From the NCBI GenBank assembly GCA_016235165.1, contig JACRLX010000028.1:1-45641 (forward strand): a stretch of 45,641 nt of DNA, in the 5' to 3' direction. The notes under the pieces were generated by a model. It was given only the letters and a program-made list of their open reading frames with translations, had not been told where the DNA came from and did no database searches. Origin of the DNA: Rhodocyclales bacterium (GTDB lineage: Bacteria; Pseudomonadota; Gammaproteobacteria; Burkholderiales; Rhodocyclaceae). Shown piece after piece: positions 1 through 10,093 of this stretch (position 1 is its first letter; each line of letters opens with the position of its first letter). Position numbers and translations under genes: made by a program.

Positions 1-444
<444 letters not shown>

Positions 445-605
445 AATCTCTCTTAAAACTCACTCAAACGAAAATCAGGGCCAATTTCTTGACCTTACTG
501 TATTCCGTGCAAGTGTTTGCTTCTCATTACTTTCGCTTTCGAGTCGCAGCAGGTCGATACCTTCCAGCATCCTGCGAACGACTGCTCAGCAGCAAAGAGG
601 GGCGC

Positions 606-633
606 ATTATACGGATCGTCCCAGCCCGGTCAA
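606..633 (-). promoter_or_regulatory. rRNA operon promoter (sigma-70)
   Basis: On the minus strand a TTGACC -35 box (628-633) and a perfect TATAAT -10 box (606-611) are separated by 16 nt. A GC-rich discriminator (GCGCCCCTC) follows, as in stringently controlled rRNA promoters, and an A/T block at 643-654 just upstream resembles an UP element. The predicted start near 598 gives a leader of about 155 nt before mature 16S. Region 445-605 is this leader; I recognised no tRNA or clear boxA in it. Confidence 0.85.
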
Positions 634-662
634 CAGCTTGACGAAAAATTTTTTGCGCTGCG

Positions 663-1850
663 TCAGATGACGGTGACGCGGGCGAATTTTCGCTTGCCTA
701 CCTGCAGTACCACGACGGCTCCAGCCGCAATCGGCGTACCGCCATCGCCGACTTTTTCGCCATTGATGCGCACGCCGCCGCCACCGATCATGCGCAGCGC
801 TTCGGAGGTGCTTGCGGTCAGTCCCGCCGCTTTCAGGATCTGCGCAATGCTGCCCGCAGGCACGCTGATTTCGGGCATGTCTTCGGGCAGCACACCACGC
901 TGGAACCTGGCCTCGAACTCCGCCAAGGCGGCCTCTGCATCCTTGCCGGAGTGGAAGCGGGCAACGATCTCCTGCGCCAGCAGCACCTTGATGTCACGCG
1001 GATTGCGCCCCTCACCGACCTCTCGTTTGAAACCGGCAATCTCGTCGTTGCCGCGGAAGGAAAGCAGGTCGTAGTAGCGCCACATCAGCTCATCCGAGAC
1101 CGACATCAGCTTGCCAAAAATCTCCGTGGGCGACTCGGCGATGCCAATGTAATTGCCGAGCGACTTCGACATCTTGTTCATGCCGTCCAGCCCCTCCAGC
1201 AGCGGCATCATCAATACGCACTGCGGTGCCTGGCCATAGTGCTTCTGCAACTCGCGGCCGACCAGAAGATTGAATTTCTGATCCGTACCGCCAAGCTCGA
1301 TGTCGGCCTTCATTGCCACGGAGTCGTAGCCCTGGCATAACGGATAGAGGAACTCGTGAATTGCGATCGGCTGACCATTGGCATAGCGCTTGGCAAAGTC
1401 GTCGCGCTCCAGCATGCGCGCCACGGTGTGGCGAGCCGCCAGCTTGATCATGCCCGCGGCGCCGATCGGCTCGAACCAGCTTGAGTTGAAGCAGACCTCG
1501 GTCTTCACCGGGTCGAGGATCTTGAACACCTGCTCGCGGTAGGTGTTCGCGTTCTCCAGGATCTGTTCGCGCGACAGCGGCGGTCGCGTTGCATTCTTGC
1601 CGCTCGGGTCGCCGATCATGCCGGTGAAGTCGCCGATCAGGAACATCACGTGATGACCGAGATCCTGGAAATGCCGCAGCTTGTTGATCAGTACGGTGTG
1701 ACCAAGGTGCAAATCCGGCGCCGTCGGGTCGAAGCCTGCCTTGACCCGCAGCGGCCGTCCAGACTTGATCTTTTCCACAAGTTCGGACTCGATCAGCAAT
1801 TCATCGGCGCCGCGCTTGATCAGCGCCATTTGGGATTCGATGTCGACCAT
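663..1850 (-). CDS. tyrS: tyrosyl-tRNA synthetase
   Basis: This cytoplasmic class I aminoacyl-tRNA synthetase charges tRNA-Tyr with tyrosine. The 395-residue product shows the HIGH-type signature as HLGH in [12 protein letters not shown], the KMSKS loop (NKMSKSLGN) and a C-terminal S4-like RNA-binding region ending in a lysine/arginine-rich strand. The length fits the roughly 400-residue TyrZ-type enzyme. I chose the ATG at 1850 ([14 protein letters not shown]); the reading frame stays open upstream to 1937, but that extension would run into the peptidase gene's promoter. Upstream spacing shows no strong ribosome binding site. It is transcribed toward the rRNA operon and lies divergent to the M23 peptidase gene, a common betaproteobacterial order. 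Confidence 0.96.
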   Translation of the reverse strand: MVDIESQMALIKRGADELLIESELVEKIKSGRPLRVKAGFDPTAPDLHLGHTVLINKLRHFQDLGHHVMFLIGDFTGMIGDPSGKNATRPPLSREQILENANTYREQVFKILDPVKTEVCFNSSWFEPIGAAGMIKLAARHTVARMLERDDFAKRYANGQPIAIHEFLYPLCQGYDSVAMKADIELGGTDQKFNLLVGRELQKHYGQAPQCVLMMPLLEGLDGMNKMSKSLGNYIGIAESPTEIFGKLMSVSDELMWRYYDLLSFRGNDEIAGFKREVGEGRNPRDIKVLLAQEIVARFHSGKDAEAALAEFEARFQRGVLPEDMPEISVPAGSIAQILKAAGLTASTSEALRMIGGGGVRINGEKVGDGGTPIAAGAVVVLQVGKRKFARVTVI

Positions 1851-1863
1851 GTTCTGACCCGGT

Positions 1864-1891
1864 TTGACGGAAGGGGGTTTTTTGCTACACT
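1864..1891 (+). promoter_or_regulatory. promoter of the M23 peptidase gene
   Basis: TTGACG (1864-1869) and TACACT (1886-1891) are spaced by 16 nt, giving a near-consensus sigma-70 promoter with a start near 1898. Its -35 box contains the TTG that a longest-frame gene call would use as a start codon, so that start can be dismissed. Confidence 0.7.
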
Positions 1892-1923
1892 CGCCCGACT
1901 TCAAGCTCGGTCCGCCCATCCAA

Positions 1924-3264
1924 TTGCAAAAAAACAAGAGCGGGATTTTAGCGCATCTCCATAGTTACCGATCCACCCGCCCGGGCCATTTCTGGGCCGG
2001 CGCGACGGTGTTTGGCGTGTCCCTGTTCGGCATGGTAGCCGCGTTCGGCACGGCCCGCGACACGCGTTTCGACGATGTTCCGCGACAACAGGTGATCGAG
2101 CAGCTTGCCTTGCCGGCTTTGTCGGCCGCGAGCGAAGCCGAGCAAAGCTTTCTGCGCGAAGATCGTGTGCAGCGTGGTGACACGGTCATGGAGCTGATGC
2201 GCCGGCTCGGAGTTGACGATCCCGAGGCGATGAGCTTTCTCAAGGGCAACGCCACCGCCCAAACCCTGTTCCGCCAGCTCAGCCCGGGCAAGAACCTCAG
2301 CGCCCGCACTGGCCCGCAAGGAGAATTGCAGAGCCTGGTCTTCCCGCTTAACGGGGGCAAGGATAGGGCTCTGGTGATACAGCGGAACGGTATCGGCTTT
2401 TCAGCTTCCGAACAGCCCCTGGCGCTGGAAACCGTGGTTGTGATGAAGACCGCCGAAATTCGACACTCCCTGTTCGGCGCCAGCGACGCGGCCGGAATCC
2501 CGGATGCGGTGGCGACCCAGATGGCCGACATATTTGGCGGTGACATCGACTTCCACCGTGATTTGCGCAAGGGCGACCGCTTCGCGGTGATCTACGAATC
2601 GGTGAATCATCTGGGGCGTCAGGTACGCGCCGGGCGCATCCTCGCCGCCGAATTCGTCAATGGCGGCAAGTCCTACCGGGCCGCCTGGTTCGCCGACCCG
2701 GCTGGCGGCGAAAACAGCAGCGGCTACTACACTGCCGATGGCAAGAATATCCGCAAGGCCTTCCTGCGCTCGCCGCTGGAATTCTCGCGCATCACCTCGG
2801 GTTTTACTTCGGCGCGATTCCACCCTGTGTTGCAGAAGTGGCGCGCGCACAAAGGCATCGACTACGGCGCGCCGAGCGGGACACGAGTCAAGGCGACCGG
2901 CAACGGCACGGTTGAATACGTAGGCGTGCAAGGCGGCTATGGCAAGGTGGTAATCCTGCGCCATCAGGGACGTTACACCACGCTCTATGGGCACCTGTCC
3001 GGATTCGCTGCGGGGTTGCGCAAAGGCAGCCGGGTCAGCCAAAGCGATGTGATCGGCTTCGTCGGTGCCACGGGCCTGGCCAGCGGCCCGCATCTTCACT
3101 ACGAATTCCGCATCAACGATGTGCATCAGAATCCCCTTGCCATGGCGCTGCCCAGTGCGCCGCCGCTCCAGGCACATCAGCTTGGGCAGTTCCGTGCCGG
3201 CACGGAGGCCTACCTGGCCCGCATCGACTTAATTCGCGGCTTCAACCTCGCCCAGGCAGACTGA
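1924..3264 (+). CDS. M23 family cell-wall metallopeptidase
   Basis: This is a membrane-anchored or periplasmic zinc endopeptidase of the M23 (LytM/OapA-like) family that cleaves peptidoglycan cross-bridges. A hydrophobic N-terminal segment ([21 protein letters not shown]) is followed by a LysM/OapA-like stretch and a C-terminal M23 domain with the zinc motifs HKGIDYG and GPHLHYEF (HxxxD and HxH), so the enzyme should be active. The start is uncertain: the frame is open from 1864, but that codon is in the promoter. The first plausible in-frame start after the transcription start is TTG at 1924; GTG at 2008 and ATG at 2032 are alternatives. It ends 1 nt before anmK, so the two are likely cotranscribed. 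Confidence 0.88.
   Translation: MQKNKSGILAHLHSYRSTRPGHFWAGATVFGVSLFGMVAAFGTARDTRFDDVPRQQVIEQLALPALSAASEAEQSFLREDRVQRGDTVMELMRRLGVDDPEAMSFLKGNATAQTLFRQLSPGKNLSARTGPQGELQSLVFPLNGGKDRALVIQRNGIGFSASEQPLALETVVVMKTAEIRHSLFGASDAAGIPDAVATQMADIFGGDIDFHRDLRKGDRFAVIYESVNHLGRQVRAGRILAAEFVNGGKSYRAAWFADPAGGENSSGYYTADGKNIRKAFLRSPLEFSRITSGFTSARFHPVLQKWRAHKGIDYGAPSGTRVKATGNGTVEYVGVQGGYGKVVILRHQGRYTTLYGHLSGFAAGLRKGSRVSQSDVIGFVGATGLASGPHLHYEFRINDVHQNPLAMALPSAPPLQAHQLGQFRAGTEAYLARIDLIRGFNLAQAD
1945..1950 (-). promoter_or_regulatory. possible -10 box for tyrS
   Basis: TAAAAT on the minus strand lies about 95 nt upstream of the tyrS start. No convincing -35 hexamer is visible 16-18 nt upstream, so this is a weak candidate. 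Confidence 0.3.
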
Positions 3265-3265
3265 G

Positions 3266-4354
3266 ATGTCGCTGGTAGTCGGGCTGATGTCCGGAACCAG
3301 CCTGGATGGCGTCGATGCCGCCTTGGTTGATTTTTCCGTAAGTCCTTTTCGGACGCGTCTCGCAGGTTGGACACCTTATCCGTCCGAAACCCGCAGCCAG
3401 GCCCTGGCACTGCAGGCGATGGGAAACAACGAGCTGCATCGCGGCGCACTATTGGCGAACCAGTTGGCAGTCACTTACGCAACCGCAGTGAAAAATCTGC
3501 TTGGGGAGGCGGGCTTATCGGCCGGACAAATCGCCGCCATCGGCTGCCACGGGCAAACCGTGCGCCACCAGCCAGCCAGCGGCTACAGCATCCAGCTCAA
3601 CAATCCCGCCCTGCTTGCGGAATTGTCAGGAATTCCGGTCGTCGCCGATTTCCGCAGCCGCGATATTGCCGCTGGCGGCCAAGGCGCTCCGCTGGTACCC
3701 GCTTATCATGCGGCAGTATTTGGTGACAGGAACGAGCACCGGGTAATCGTCAACATCGGCGGCATTGCCAACCTGACCAATCTGCAACCGGGCTTGCCCG
3801 CTAGAGGTTTCGACTGCGGGCCGGGCAATATGCTGCTGGACGCGTGGATCGAGCGTCACCACGGAAAAACTTACGATACGGATGGACGTTGGGCCGCAAG
3901 TGGCAAGGTTTTGCCGGAACTGCTCGACGCTTTGCTCACGCTGCCTTTTTTTGCGGCGCCGCCGCCCAAGAGCTGCGGACGCGATGAATTCAACCTGGCT
4001 TGGCTGGAACGGCATCTGCGTGTCGGCCAAAAGCCCGAAGACGTCCAGGCGACGCTCCTCGAACTGACTGCGGTATCAATTGCCAGTGCCATAGCCAACT
4101 GGTGCGGAAAGCCGCAACGCCTCCTGGTATGTGGCGGCGGCGGGCGCAACCTTGCCCTGATGGAACGCCTGCGCAGACTTGCGCAACCTGTCGTTGTTGA
4201 ATTGACCGACGCGTTCGGGCAGCCGGCGAATTCGGTGGAGGCCGTCGCCTTCGCCTGGCTGGCGTGGCAAACCCTGCAAGGAAGGACAGGCAGCCTGCCC
4301 GAGGTTACCGGAGCGAGACATGCAGCGGTGCTCGGCGCGATCTATCCGCGTTGA
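3266..4354 (+). CDS. anmK: anhydro-N-acetylmuramic acid kinase
   Basis: AnmK hydrolyses the 1,6-anhydro ring and phosphorylates anhydro-MurNAc to MurNAc-6-phosphate in cytoplasmic peptidoglycan recycling. The 362-residue protein begins with the family signature GLMSGTSLDGVDAAL and contains the phosphate/sugar-binding blocks IGCHGQTVRHQP, VNIGGIANLTNL and GFDCGPGNMLLDAW, plus a C-terminal LLVCGGGGRN and the PANSVEAVAFAWLA end block. Length is typical. It directly follows the M23 peptidase gene, which joins wall cleavage and recycling in one transcript. Confidence 0.95.
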   Translation: MSLVVGLMSGTSLDGVDAALVDFSVSPFRTRLAGWTPYPSETRSQALALQAMGNNELHRGALLANQLAVTYATAVKNLLGEAGLSAGQIAAIGCHGQTVRHQPASGYSIQLNNPALLAELSGIPVVADFRSRDIAAGGQGAPLVPAYHAAVFGDRNEHRVIVNIGGIANLTNLQPGLPARGFDCGPGNMLLDAWIERHHGKTYDTDGRWAASGKVLPELLDALLTLPFFAAPPPKSCGRDEFNLAWLERHLRVGQKPEDVQATLLELTAVSIASAIANWCGKPQRLLVCGGGGRNLALMERLRRLAQPVVVELTDAFGQPANSVEAVAFAWLAWQTLQGRTGSLPEVTGARHAAVLGAIYPR

Positions 4355-4371
4355 GTGTCGCGGTAAGCAAA

Positions 4372-4398
4372 AAGGCGCCGGGGAGATTCCGGCGCCTT
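4372..4398 (-). terminator. rho-independent terminator between anmK and erpA
   Basis: A 10-bp perfect stem (AAGGCGCCGG, 4372-4381, with CCGGCGCCTT, 4389-4398) encloses a 7-nt loop. On the minus strand it is followed by a T-rich stretch (TTTGCTT), which suits erpA. It lies between convergent genes and may also stop anmK transcription. Confidence 0.75.
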
Positions 4399-4411
4399 CG
4401 GGGGAAACAGA

Positions 4412-4762
4412 TCAGGCCGAGAACGAGGAACCGCAGCCGCAAGTGCTGGTGGCGTTCGGATTCTTGATCACGAACTGGGAACCCTCCAAGCCTTCGGTGT
4501 AGTCGATTTCGGCACCGACGAGGTACTGGTAGCTCATCGGATCGATCAGCAGCGAGACGCCATTCTTTTGCATCACGGTGTCGTCTTCGTTGGTAACTTC
4601 ATCGAAGGTGAAACCGTACTGGAAGCCGGAGCAACCGCCACCGGTGACGAACACCCGCAGCTTCAACTCCGGATTGCCTTCCTCGGCGATGAGTTCCTTG
4701 ACCTTGCTGGCCGCGCTGTCGGTGAAATTGAGCGGCGCCGGCATTTCGGTGGGTGCGTTCAT
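4412..4762 (-). CDS. erpA: A-type iron-sulfur insertion protein ErpA
   Basis: ErpA carries Fe-S clusters from the assembly machinery to apoproteins. The 116-residue product has the three conserved cysteines in [10 protein letters not shown] and STCGCGSSF, the HesB/IscA-type arrangement. The chosen ATG at 4762 has AGGAG six nt upstream; the frame is open to 4789. The [22 protein letters not shown] segment and the short proline-rich N-terminus match ErpA rather than IscA. It is likely monocistronic. Maturation of the many Fe-S enzymes in this window (MiaB, the ferredoxin subunit at 27260) could depend on it; that link is inference. Confidence 0.93.
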   Translation of the reverse strand: MNAPTEMPAPLNFTDSAASKVKELIAEEGNPELKLRVFVTGGGCSGFQYGFTFDEVTNEDDTVMQKNGVSLLIDPMSYQYLVGAEIDYTEGLEGSQFVIKNPNATSTCGCGSSFSA

Positions 4763-4837
4763 GCTGTTCTCCTGTGGGGTTCGACGCAATAGTGTATCAA
4801 ATAAGTCTACTAATTAGGATTTCAAGCCGGCAATAGA

Positions 4838-5242
4838 TCAATTGCTTGCCGCAAGCTTGAGTTCAACCGCCTTCGCCGGCGAACCCTGATGCACCAGGCG
4901 TCCCTGCACGATGGCGCCGAGGTGCATTTCTATCGTGGCGTACTCGACGTCACCGGTAACCTTGGCGCGCGGCTGAAGCTCGAGAAAGTCGCTGGAATGA
5001 ACCGGACCGATAACCGTGCCGTTGATCACCACGTGGGATACGGATATCTCCCCCTCGATACGTGCGTGCTCACTGAGCACCAGCGTTGCCGCTTGCCCGT
5101 CGGCACTGCGCACATTGCCCCGTACCTCGCCATCGACACGAAGGCCGCCGGAAAACGTAACGTCGCCAACCAGCGAGGTGCCGGCACCGATCAGGCTATC
5201 GATACGCCCCTGAGGCTTGCTGTTATTTTTCTTGCCGAACAT
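4838..5242 (-). CDS. bactofilin family cytoskeletal protein
   Basis: Bactofilins polymerise without nucleotide into filaments that organise cell-wall enzymes or polarity factors at the membrane. The 134-residue protein has the DUF583 core: repeated hydrophobic-glycine rungs (SLIGAGTSLVGDVTFSGGLRVDGEVRGNV, read in pieces) that build a beta-helix, with short basic and disordered tails. The ATG at 5242 has AGGAG upstream. It follows the coiled-coil membrane protein gene at 5281-6048 in the same direction, with 38 nt between, so the two probably form one transcript behind argC. Confidence 0.9.
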   Translation of the reverse strand: MFGKKNNSKPQGRIDSLIGAGTSLVGDVTFSGGLRVDGEVRGNVRSADGQAATLVLSEHARIEGEISVSHVVINGTVIGPVHSSDFLELQPRAKVTGDVEYATIEMHLGAIVQGRLVHQGSPAKAVELKLAASN

Positions 5243-5280
5243 GTTTTCTCCTGACTCTTGAACGACTGTGCATGCGAGCC

Positions 5281-6048
5281 TCAAAGGCTCACACTCTGAT
5301 TGGCCTTGACCACGCCATCCTGTAACAGACGGGCTTCGACACGTTGAATTCGGACTTCGCCAGGAATCTTGAAGCTGCCTTCGAGTCGCCGAAAGTGTCG
5401 GAAACTGACGCGATACTGGCTGGCCGCCGGATCGTTGGTGGCGGGAAACTGCATCATAACAGTCTCGTTGCCTCGCTGCACGATCGCCACGAGCTGTATC
5501 ACCCCATTGAACTCCTTGTCCTTTTTGTCTCCTGTCTGGGCAAGTAGCAGGCTGTAGCGATACTGCCCTTCACCTGCCGGAAGTATTTGCAAGCGGCTGA
5601 TCGCCAGGCCCGAATTCCCGGTCTGACCTCCGGCAAGGCTTTCGAAGGTCGCCAGGTCCGCCTTGAGTCGCGAGTTCTCTTCCTCCAGGGCGCTGATCTG
5701 CTTGGCCAGCCTCTCCTGCGAAGTGCTCTCGATGCGCAGCCGGCTTTCGCTGGCGTTGGCAATCTTGCGCGCTCCCTCCAGATCCGCTTCCAGACGAGCC
5801 ATGCGCTCGCGCATTCCGGCCAACTCCTGCTCGCTGGCACCGCGGTCGAAGCCGGCAAATTGCCGCCCGGCGTCGTAAATCCATCCGGCCAGCGCCAGGG
5901 ATGCTCCCGACAGCAATATGACGGACAAGGCCCGCCAATACCAGGGGACATGGGTGCGCACCGCTACGCGCGGCGCGGAGATGCCGAAGCGGCTGCGCAG
6001 CCGCCTCAGGATCAGGGCAAGACGGGAACTTGCAAAAGACCCGAACAT
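5281..6048 (-). CDS. single-pass membrane protein with coiled coil (DUF6776-like)
   Basis: Function is unknown. The 255-residue protein has a basic N-terminus, one membrane segment ([21 protein letters not shown], about residues 40-60), a coiled coil from about 70 to 145 (repeated E-R-L-E heptads) and a C-terminal beta-rich domain likely in the periplasm. Its start overlaps the end of argC by 37 nt and it precedes the bactofilin gene, an arrangement I recall from many betaproteobacteria. A scaffold or partner role for the bactofilin is possible but only inferred from position. Confidence 0.8.
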   Translation of the reverse strand: MFGSFASSRLALILRRLRSRFGISAPRVAVRTHVPWYWRALSVILLSGASLALAGWIYDAGRQFAGFDRGASEQELAGMRERMARLEADLEGARKIANASESRLRIESTSQERLAKQISALEEENSRLKADLATFESLAGGQTGNSGLAISRLQILPAGEGQYRYSLLLAQTGDKKDKEFNGVIQLVAIVQRGNETVMMQFPATNDPAASQYRVSFRHFRRLEGSFKIPGEVRIQRVEARLLQDGVVKANQSVSL

Positions 6049-7049
6049 TCGTCGAGACCGAACATCAGGTTCATGTTCTGCACTGCCTGACCCGCGGCGC
6101 CCTTCACCAGATTATCGATCACCGAGAGCACAACCAGGGTGTCGCCCCCCTGGGGGCGGTGCAAGGCGATGCGGCAGGTATTGGCGGCGCGCACCGAGCG
6201 GGTATCCGGGTGCGACTTGGGCGGCAGCACATCGACGAAAGGCTCGTTGGCAAAGCGCCTTTCGAACAGGGCCTGGAAGTCCTCCTCGTGGGTGATGCGG
6301 GCATACAGCGTAGAGTGGATGCCGCGAATCATCGGCGTCAGGTGGGGCACGAAGGTCAGCCCGATCTCGCTCGCGGCCTTGCCGGCGAACTGGGCCAAGC
6401 CCTGCCGGATCTCCGGCAGATGGCGGTGGCCGGGCACGCCATAGGCCTTGAAGTTGTCCGACGCCTCGGAAAACAGGATGCCGATTTCGGCCTTGCGTCC
6501 GGCCCCGGAAACCCCCGACTTGGCATCGGCGATCAGGCGGCCCAGATCAACGCAGCCGGCCTCGACCAGCGGCAGGAAACCGAGCTGGGTCGCGGTCGGA
6601 TAGCAGCCGGGATTGGCCACCAGCCGTGCCTTGCGGATCGCCTCGCGATTCACTTCCGGCAGACCATAAACCGCCTCGGCAACGAGTTCGGGGCTGGCAT
6701 GGGTCATCCCATACCATTTTTCCCACAGGGCGATGTCCTTGATGCGGAAATCGGCGGCGAGGTCGATTACCCGCACGCCGGCCTTCAGCAATTCGCCCGC
6801 CTGCTGCATGGCGATGCCGTTCGGGGTGGCAAAGAACACCACATCGCAGTCACCCAGCGGCGCCTCCTTGGGATCGCTGAAATTCAGCCCGACCGCGCCG
6901 CGCAGGCTGGGGAACATGTCGGCTACGGCGCTGCCGGCATCCCCACGCGAGGTGATTGCCGCCAACTCGACATCGGGGTGACGCGCCAACAGGCGCAGCA
7001 ACTCGACACCCGTGTAGCCCGTACCACCAACGATACCTGCCTTGATCAT
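6012..7049 (-). CDS. argC: N-acetyl-gamma-glutamyl-phosphate reductase
   Basis: ArgC catalyses the NADPH-dependent third step of arginine synthesis in the cytoplasm. The 345-residue enzyme has the Rossmann glycine motif [17 protein letters not shown] at the N-terminus, the catalytic cysteine in [13 protein letters not shown] and the conserved [10 protein letters not shown] and [12 protein letters not shown] segments. Length and motifs indicate a working type 1 ArgC. It is separated from rpsI by a terminator, so it likely has its own promoter, which I could not place. Confidence 0.97.
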   Translation of the reverse strand: MIKAGIVGGTGYTGVELLRLLARHPDVELAAITSRGDAGSAVADMFPSLRGAVGLNFSDPKEAPLGDCDVVFFATPNGIAMQQAGELLKAGVRVIDLAADFRIKDIALWEKWYGMTHASPELVAEAVYGLPEVNREAIRKARLVANPGCYPTATQLGFLPLVEAGCVDLGRLIADAKSGVSGAGRKAEIGILFSEASDNFKAYGVPGHRHLPEIRQGLAQFAGKAASEIGLTFVPHLTPMIRGIHSTLYARITHEEDFQALFERRFANEPFVDVLPPKSHPDTRSVRAANTCRIALHRPQGGDTLVVLSVIDNLVKGAAGQAVQNMNLMFGLDECSGLLQVPVLP

Positions 7050-7100
7050 CGCAAACTCCTTGACTGAACCCGTGATGTTAACCCGAACGCCGCCGCCAAC

Positions 7101-7127
7101 AAAAAAGCCGCCCGGAGGCGGCTTTTT
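7101..7127 (-). terminator. rho-independent terminator after rpsI
   Basis: GCCGCC (7107-7112) pairs with GGCGGC (7117-7122) around a CGGA loop, flanked by A6 and T5 runs. The structure works in both directions; on the minus strand it ends the rplM-rpsI transcript. Confidence 0.85.
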
Positions 7128-7148
7128 GCGGCGACGCGAAGTCGCGGC

Positions 7149-7541
7149 TTACCGCTTCGAGAACTGCTTGCGACGGCGCGCCTTGCGCAGACCCACTTTC
7201 TTGCGCTCGACTTCGCGGGCATCGCGGGTGACGAAGCCGGCATTGGACAGCGCGGGCTTGAGGGTCGCGTCGTATTCGATCAGGGCGCGGGTAATCCCAT
7301 GACGGACGGCGCCGGCCTGGCCGGACTCGCCACCGCCTTCGACATTCACCAAGATGTCGAAGGTGGTCAGATGCTGGGTCAGTTCCAGCGGCTGGCGCAC
7401 AACCATGCGACCGGTCTCGCGGGAAAAGAACTCATCGACCGGCTTGTCGTTGACGACGAACTTGCCGCTGCCGTTGCGCAGGAAAACACGGGCAATGGCC
7501 GTCTTGCGGCGACCGGTTCCGTAGTATTGGGTGACTGCCAT
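7149..7541 (-). CDS. rpsI: 30S ribosomal protein S9
   Basis: S9 sits in the head of the 30S subunit and its C-terminal tail reaches the P-site tRNA. The 130-residue protein starts [20 protein letters not shown] and ends in the basic [11 protein letters not shown] tail with the invariant terminal Lys-Arg. The central [15 protein letters not shown] block is conserved. It follows rplM by 9 nt, the universal L13-S9 operon. Confidence 0.99.
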   Translation of the reverse strand: MAVTQYYGTGRRKTAIARVFLRNGSGKFVVNDKPVDEFFSRETGRMVVRQPLELTQHLTTFDILVNVEGGGESGQAGAVRHGITRALIEYDATLKPALSNAGFVTRDAREVERKKVGLRKARRRKQFSKR

Positions 7542-7550
7542 GTGAACTCC

Positions 7551-7979
7551 TTAGATTTCCAGAGCCTTGGGCTGCTGGGCGGTGTGCGGGTGGGCGCCAC
7601 CGGCGTAGCACTTCATTTTCTTCAGCATCGCGTAGCCCAAGGGGCCCTTGGGCAGCATGCCCTTGACCGCCTTCTCAAGGATGCGGCCGGGAAAGCGCTG
7701 CTGCAGCTTGATGAAGTTGGTCTCGTTGATGCCGCCCGGGTAGCCGGTGTGGCGGTAGTACATCTTGTCCTGCGCCTTGTTGCCGGTGACCTTCAGCTTT
7801 TCGACGTTGACCACGACGATATAGTCGCCGGTATCGACGTGGGGAGTGTAGATGGCCTTGTGCTTGCCGCGCAGGCGGCGGGCGATTTCAGTGGCCAGGC
7901 GGCCCAGCACCTTGTCCGTGGCATCGACCACGAACCAGTCGTGCTGGACTTCATGCGGCTTGGCGGAAAATGTTTTCAT
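7551..7979 (-). CDS. rplM: 50S ribosomal protein L13
   Basis: L13 is an early assembly protein of the 50S subunit. The 142-residue product begins [20 protein letters not shown] and includes [17 protein letters not shown] and the [20 protein letters not shown] block. The ATG at 7979 is preceded by a purine-rich stretch; the frame is open upstream to 8036, but family starts agree with 7979. It is first in the L13-S9 operon, driven by the promoter at 8058-8087. Confidence 0.99.
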   Translation of the reverse strand: MKTFSAKPHEVQHDWFVVDATDKVLGRLATEIARRLRGKHKAIYTPHVDTGDYIVVVNVEKLKVTGNKAQDKMYYRHTGYPGGINETNFIKLQQRFPGRILEKAVKGMLPKGPLGYAMLKKMKCYAGGAHPHTAQQPKALEI

Positions 7980-8057
7980 TCTCTTGTTCCTTGCTTGCTT
8001 CGAAGACCCGGACCACGCAGCAAGGGTTCGGCCCATGCGGATCTCGGAGAGCCGGGC

Positions 8058-8087
8058 ATTCTAATCAATCCCGGAAGTTCCTGTCAA
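8058..8087 (-). promoter_or_regulatory. promoter of rplM-rpsI
   Basis: On the minus strand TTGACA (8082-8087) and TAGAAT (8058-8063) are 18 nt apart. The start near 8050 gives a leader of about 70 nt before rplM. Confidence 0.75.
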
Positions 8088-8128
8088 ATGCGATTTGCCC
8101 CATCCGGCCCGGACCGGGCAGATGCGGT

Positions 8129-9226
8129 TTACTCCTGCATCATTCGCCAGTACTGATACTTCATGGTTGCCGCCGCTCCGGCGACGATGGAAAACAGGGT
8201 CAGCAGCGAGCCCAGCGCCAGGGTGGACATGCCGGTGATGGCCTGACCGACGGTGCAGCCCATCGACAAGACGCCACCGATTCCCATCAACACGGCGCCG
8301 ATAGCGTGATTGATGAAATCGGCGCGATTGACAAACCATTCGATGCGGAAGTTGCGGCTGGTCAGCGAGTAGATAAGCGACCCGAGGATCACCCCGACTA
8401 AGGCCATGATGCCGAAGTTGATCAGCGAGGTGTCGGCCGGATTCATCACATAGCGCGCCAGATCACCCATCGGGCTGATGAAGGTGAAGGACTGGGCCTC
8501 GACCCGCAGGGGTTTGGTTTCCGCGAATTCCGCCCACTCCTTCCAGGCGCCCCCCATGCCTCCCGCAGTCACGTACCACCCAGCGATGATCGCCAGGCCG
8601 ATCACCGCGCCGCCGGCAATGTGATCGACATTGCCGCGAAAATCACGCGAGGAAAACGCGAATCCGGCCAGCACCAGCGCCAACACGGCGCCGAACGCGG
8701 TGTTGCCGAGGCCGGTGAGTTCGCCCAGCGCCTGGCTGGTCTTGCCCGCCGCCGCCAGATTGACGGTGGTCGCCGACACCAGGCTGCCGAACACGCTGTC
8801 GTAAAAATTGGTCCACAACATCGCATAGGCACAGGCCGAGGCGATCGCCAGCACCACGATCGACTTCAGATTGCCGCCGCCGATGCGGATCAGGGTCTTG
8901 TTGCCACAACCCGACGCCAGAGTCATGCCGACGCCGAACATCAGGCCGCCAAGCACGTAGCGCAACCAGGCCAGATTGGGAGTCCGATAGGGCGGGAAAG
9001 TGCCGGTTCCAAGCGCCACCTTGCCCGAGGCCTCGAGTGCCACGACCCCCAGCGTCGCCACCGCGATCGCCAGCAGCCAGGCCCGCAGGCGCCCGGTATC
9101 GCCCATGTTGACCCAGTCCGAAACCGCGCCCATGGTGCAGAAGTTGGTCTTGTTCGCCACCGCCCCCATGATCATGCCAATGACCAGGGCAGCGCCGAGT
9201 ACCTGCAGATGTATGGTGTTTTCCAT
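8129..9226 (-). CDS. YeeE/YedE family sulfur-compound transporter
   Basis: This inner-membrane protein belongs to the DUF395 (YeeE/YedE, TsuA-like) family, some members of which import thiosulfate. The 365-residue protein is a two-repeat form with about nine hydrophobic segments and family cysteines in KTNFCTMG, SGCGNKTL and MGCTVGQAITG, which relay the sulfur substrate in characterised members. No TusA-like partner gene is adjacent. The substrate here is unproven; thiosulfate or another reduced sulfur species is the best guess. It stands alone between queC and rplM. Confidence 0.88.
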   Translation of the reverse strand: MENTIHLQVLGAALVIGMIMGAVANKTNFCTMGAVSDWVNMGDTGRLRAWLLAIAVATLGVVALEASGKVALGTGTFPPYRTPNLAWLRYVLGGLMFGVGMTLASGCGNKTLIRIGGGNLKSIVVLAIASACAYAMLWTNFYDSVFGSLVSATTVNLAAAGKTSQALGELTGLGNTAFGAVLALVLAGFAFSSRDFRGNVDHIAGGAVIGLAIIAGWYVTAGGMGGAWKEWAEFAETKPLRVEAQSFTFISPMGDLARYVMNPADTSLINFGIMALVGVILGSLIYSLTSRNFRIEWFVNRADFINHAIGAVLMGIGGVLSMGCTVGQAITGMSTLALGSLLTLFSIVAGAAATMKYQYWRMMQE

Positions 9227-9332
9227 GACCCCTCCGAGCCGGGCCGCTGGCGGACCCTTTCATGAAGCGCGCGATTTTAGTTTCCCACGCCAGGGCGCGG
9301 AATCAGACTTCTTTGACGCCGAATAATCCGAA

Positions 9333-10019
9333 TCAATTGCCGTCGGCCGCCTGATAACGAGTCGGATCGCCGCATCCCGCGCTGGCAAAGCCCTCGCGGC
9401 GCAGGCGGCAGGAGTCGCAGACGCCGCAGGCACGACCATCCGCATCGGCCTGGTAGCAGGACACCGTCAGCCCGTAATCGACGCCCAGCCGCCGCCCGAG
9501 GGCAACAATCTGCGCCTTGCTCAACTCGATCAGCGGCGCATGGATACAAAGCGGACTGCCCTCGACCGCCGCCTTGGTCGCCAGGTTCGCCAGCGCTTCG
9601 AAGGCACGCACGAACTCGGGCCGGCAATCCGGATAGCCCGAGTAATCCACGGCATTGACACCGACGAAGATGTCCTGGGCGCCCAGCACCTCGGCCCAGG
9701 CCAGGGCCAGCGACAGCATGATGGTGTTGCGTGCCGGCACGTAGGTCACCGGGATGCCGGGCTGCACGCCGCCGGTCGGCACGGCAATCGAGCTGTCGGT
9801 CAGGGCCGAGCCGCCCAACTGCCCCAGGTCGAGCTTGAGCACGCGATGCGCGGCAGCGCCCAGCGCCTGGGCCACGCGCGCCGCCGCCTGCAGCTCGGCG
9901 CCGTGGCGCTGGCCGTAGTCGAGCGACAGGCAATGGCAGGCATAGCCCTGCTCACGGGCAAGGGCCAGTACGGTGGCGGAATCGAGGCCGCCGGAAAGCA
10001 GGACTACTGCGGGTTTCAT
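9333..10019 (-). CDS. queC: 7-cyano-7-deazaguanine synthase
   Basis: QueC converts 7-carboxy-7-deazaguanine to preQ0 with ATP and ammonia in queuosine biosynthesis. The PP-loop motif SGGLDSAT is at the N-terminus, the [18 protein letters not shown] core follows, and the C-terminus holds the zinc cysteines ([18 protein letters not shown], four Cys). The start [11 protein letters not shown] at 10019 gives 228 residues and matches the family; an in-frame ATG at 10031 is equally possible and neither has a clear ribosome binding site. It is divergent to miaB. Confidence 0.95.
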   Translation of the reverse strand: MKPAVVLLSGGLDSATVLALAREQGYACHCLSLDYGQRHGAELQAAARVAQALGAAAHRVLKLDLGQLGGSALTDSSIAVPTGGVQPGIPVTYVPARNTIMLSLALAWAEVLGAQDIFVGVNAVDYSGYPDCRPEFVRAFEALANLATKAAVEGSPLCIHAPLIELSKAQIVALGRRLGVDYGLTVSCYQADADGRACGVCDSCRLRREGFASAGCGDPTRYQAADGN

Positions 10020-10058
10020 GCCGGGTTTCATGCGCCGGATGGTAGCAAAACCGGGCCG

Positions 10059-10064
10059 TATAAT
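10059..10064 (+). promoter_or_regulatory. -10 box upstream of miaB
   Basis: A perfect TATAAT lies 30 nt before the miaB ATG, giving a start near 10071. The -35 position is poor, so activator help or a weak promoter is possible. Confidence 0.5.
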
Positions 10065-10093
10065 CCGTGCTCCCCAACGCCTGCCCCGCACCA

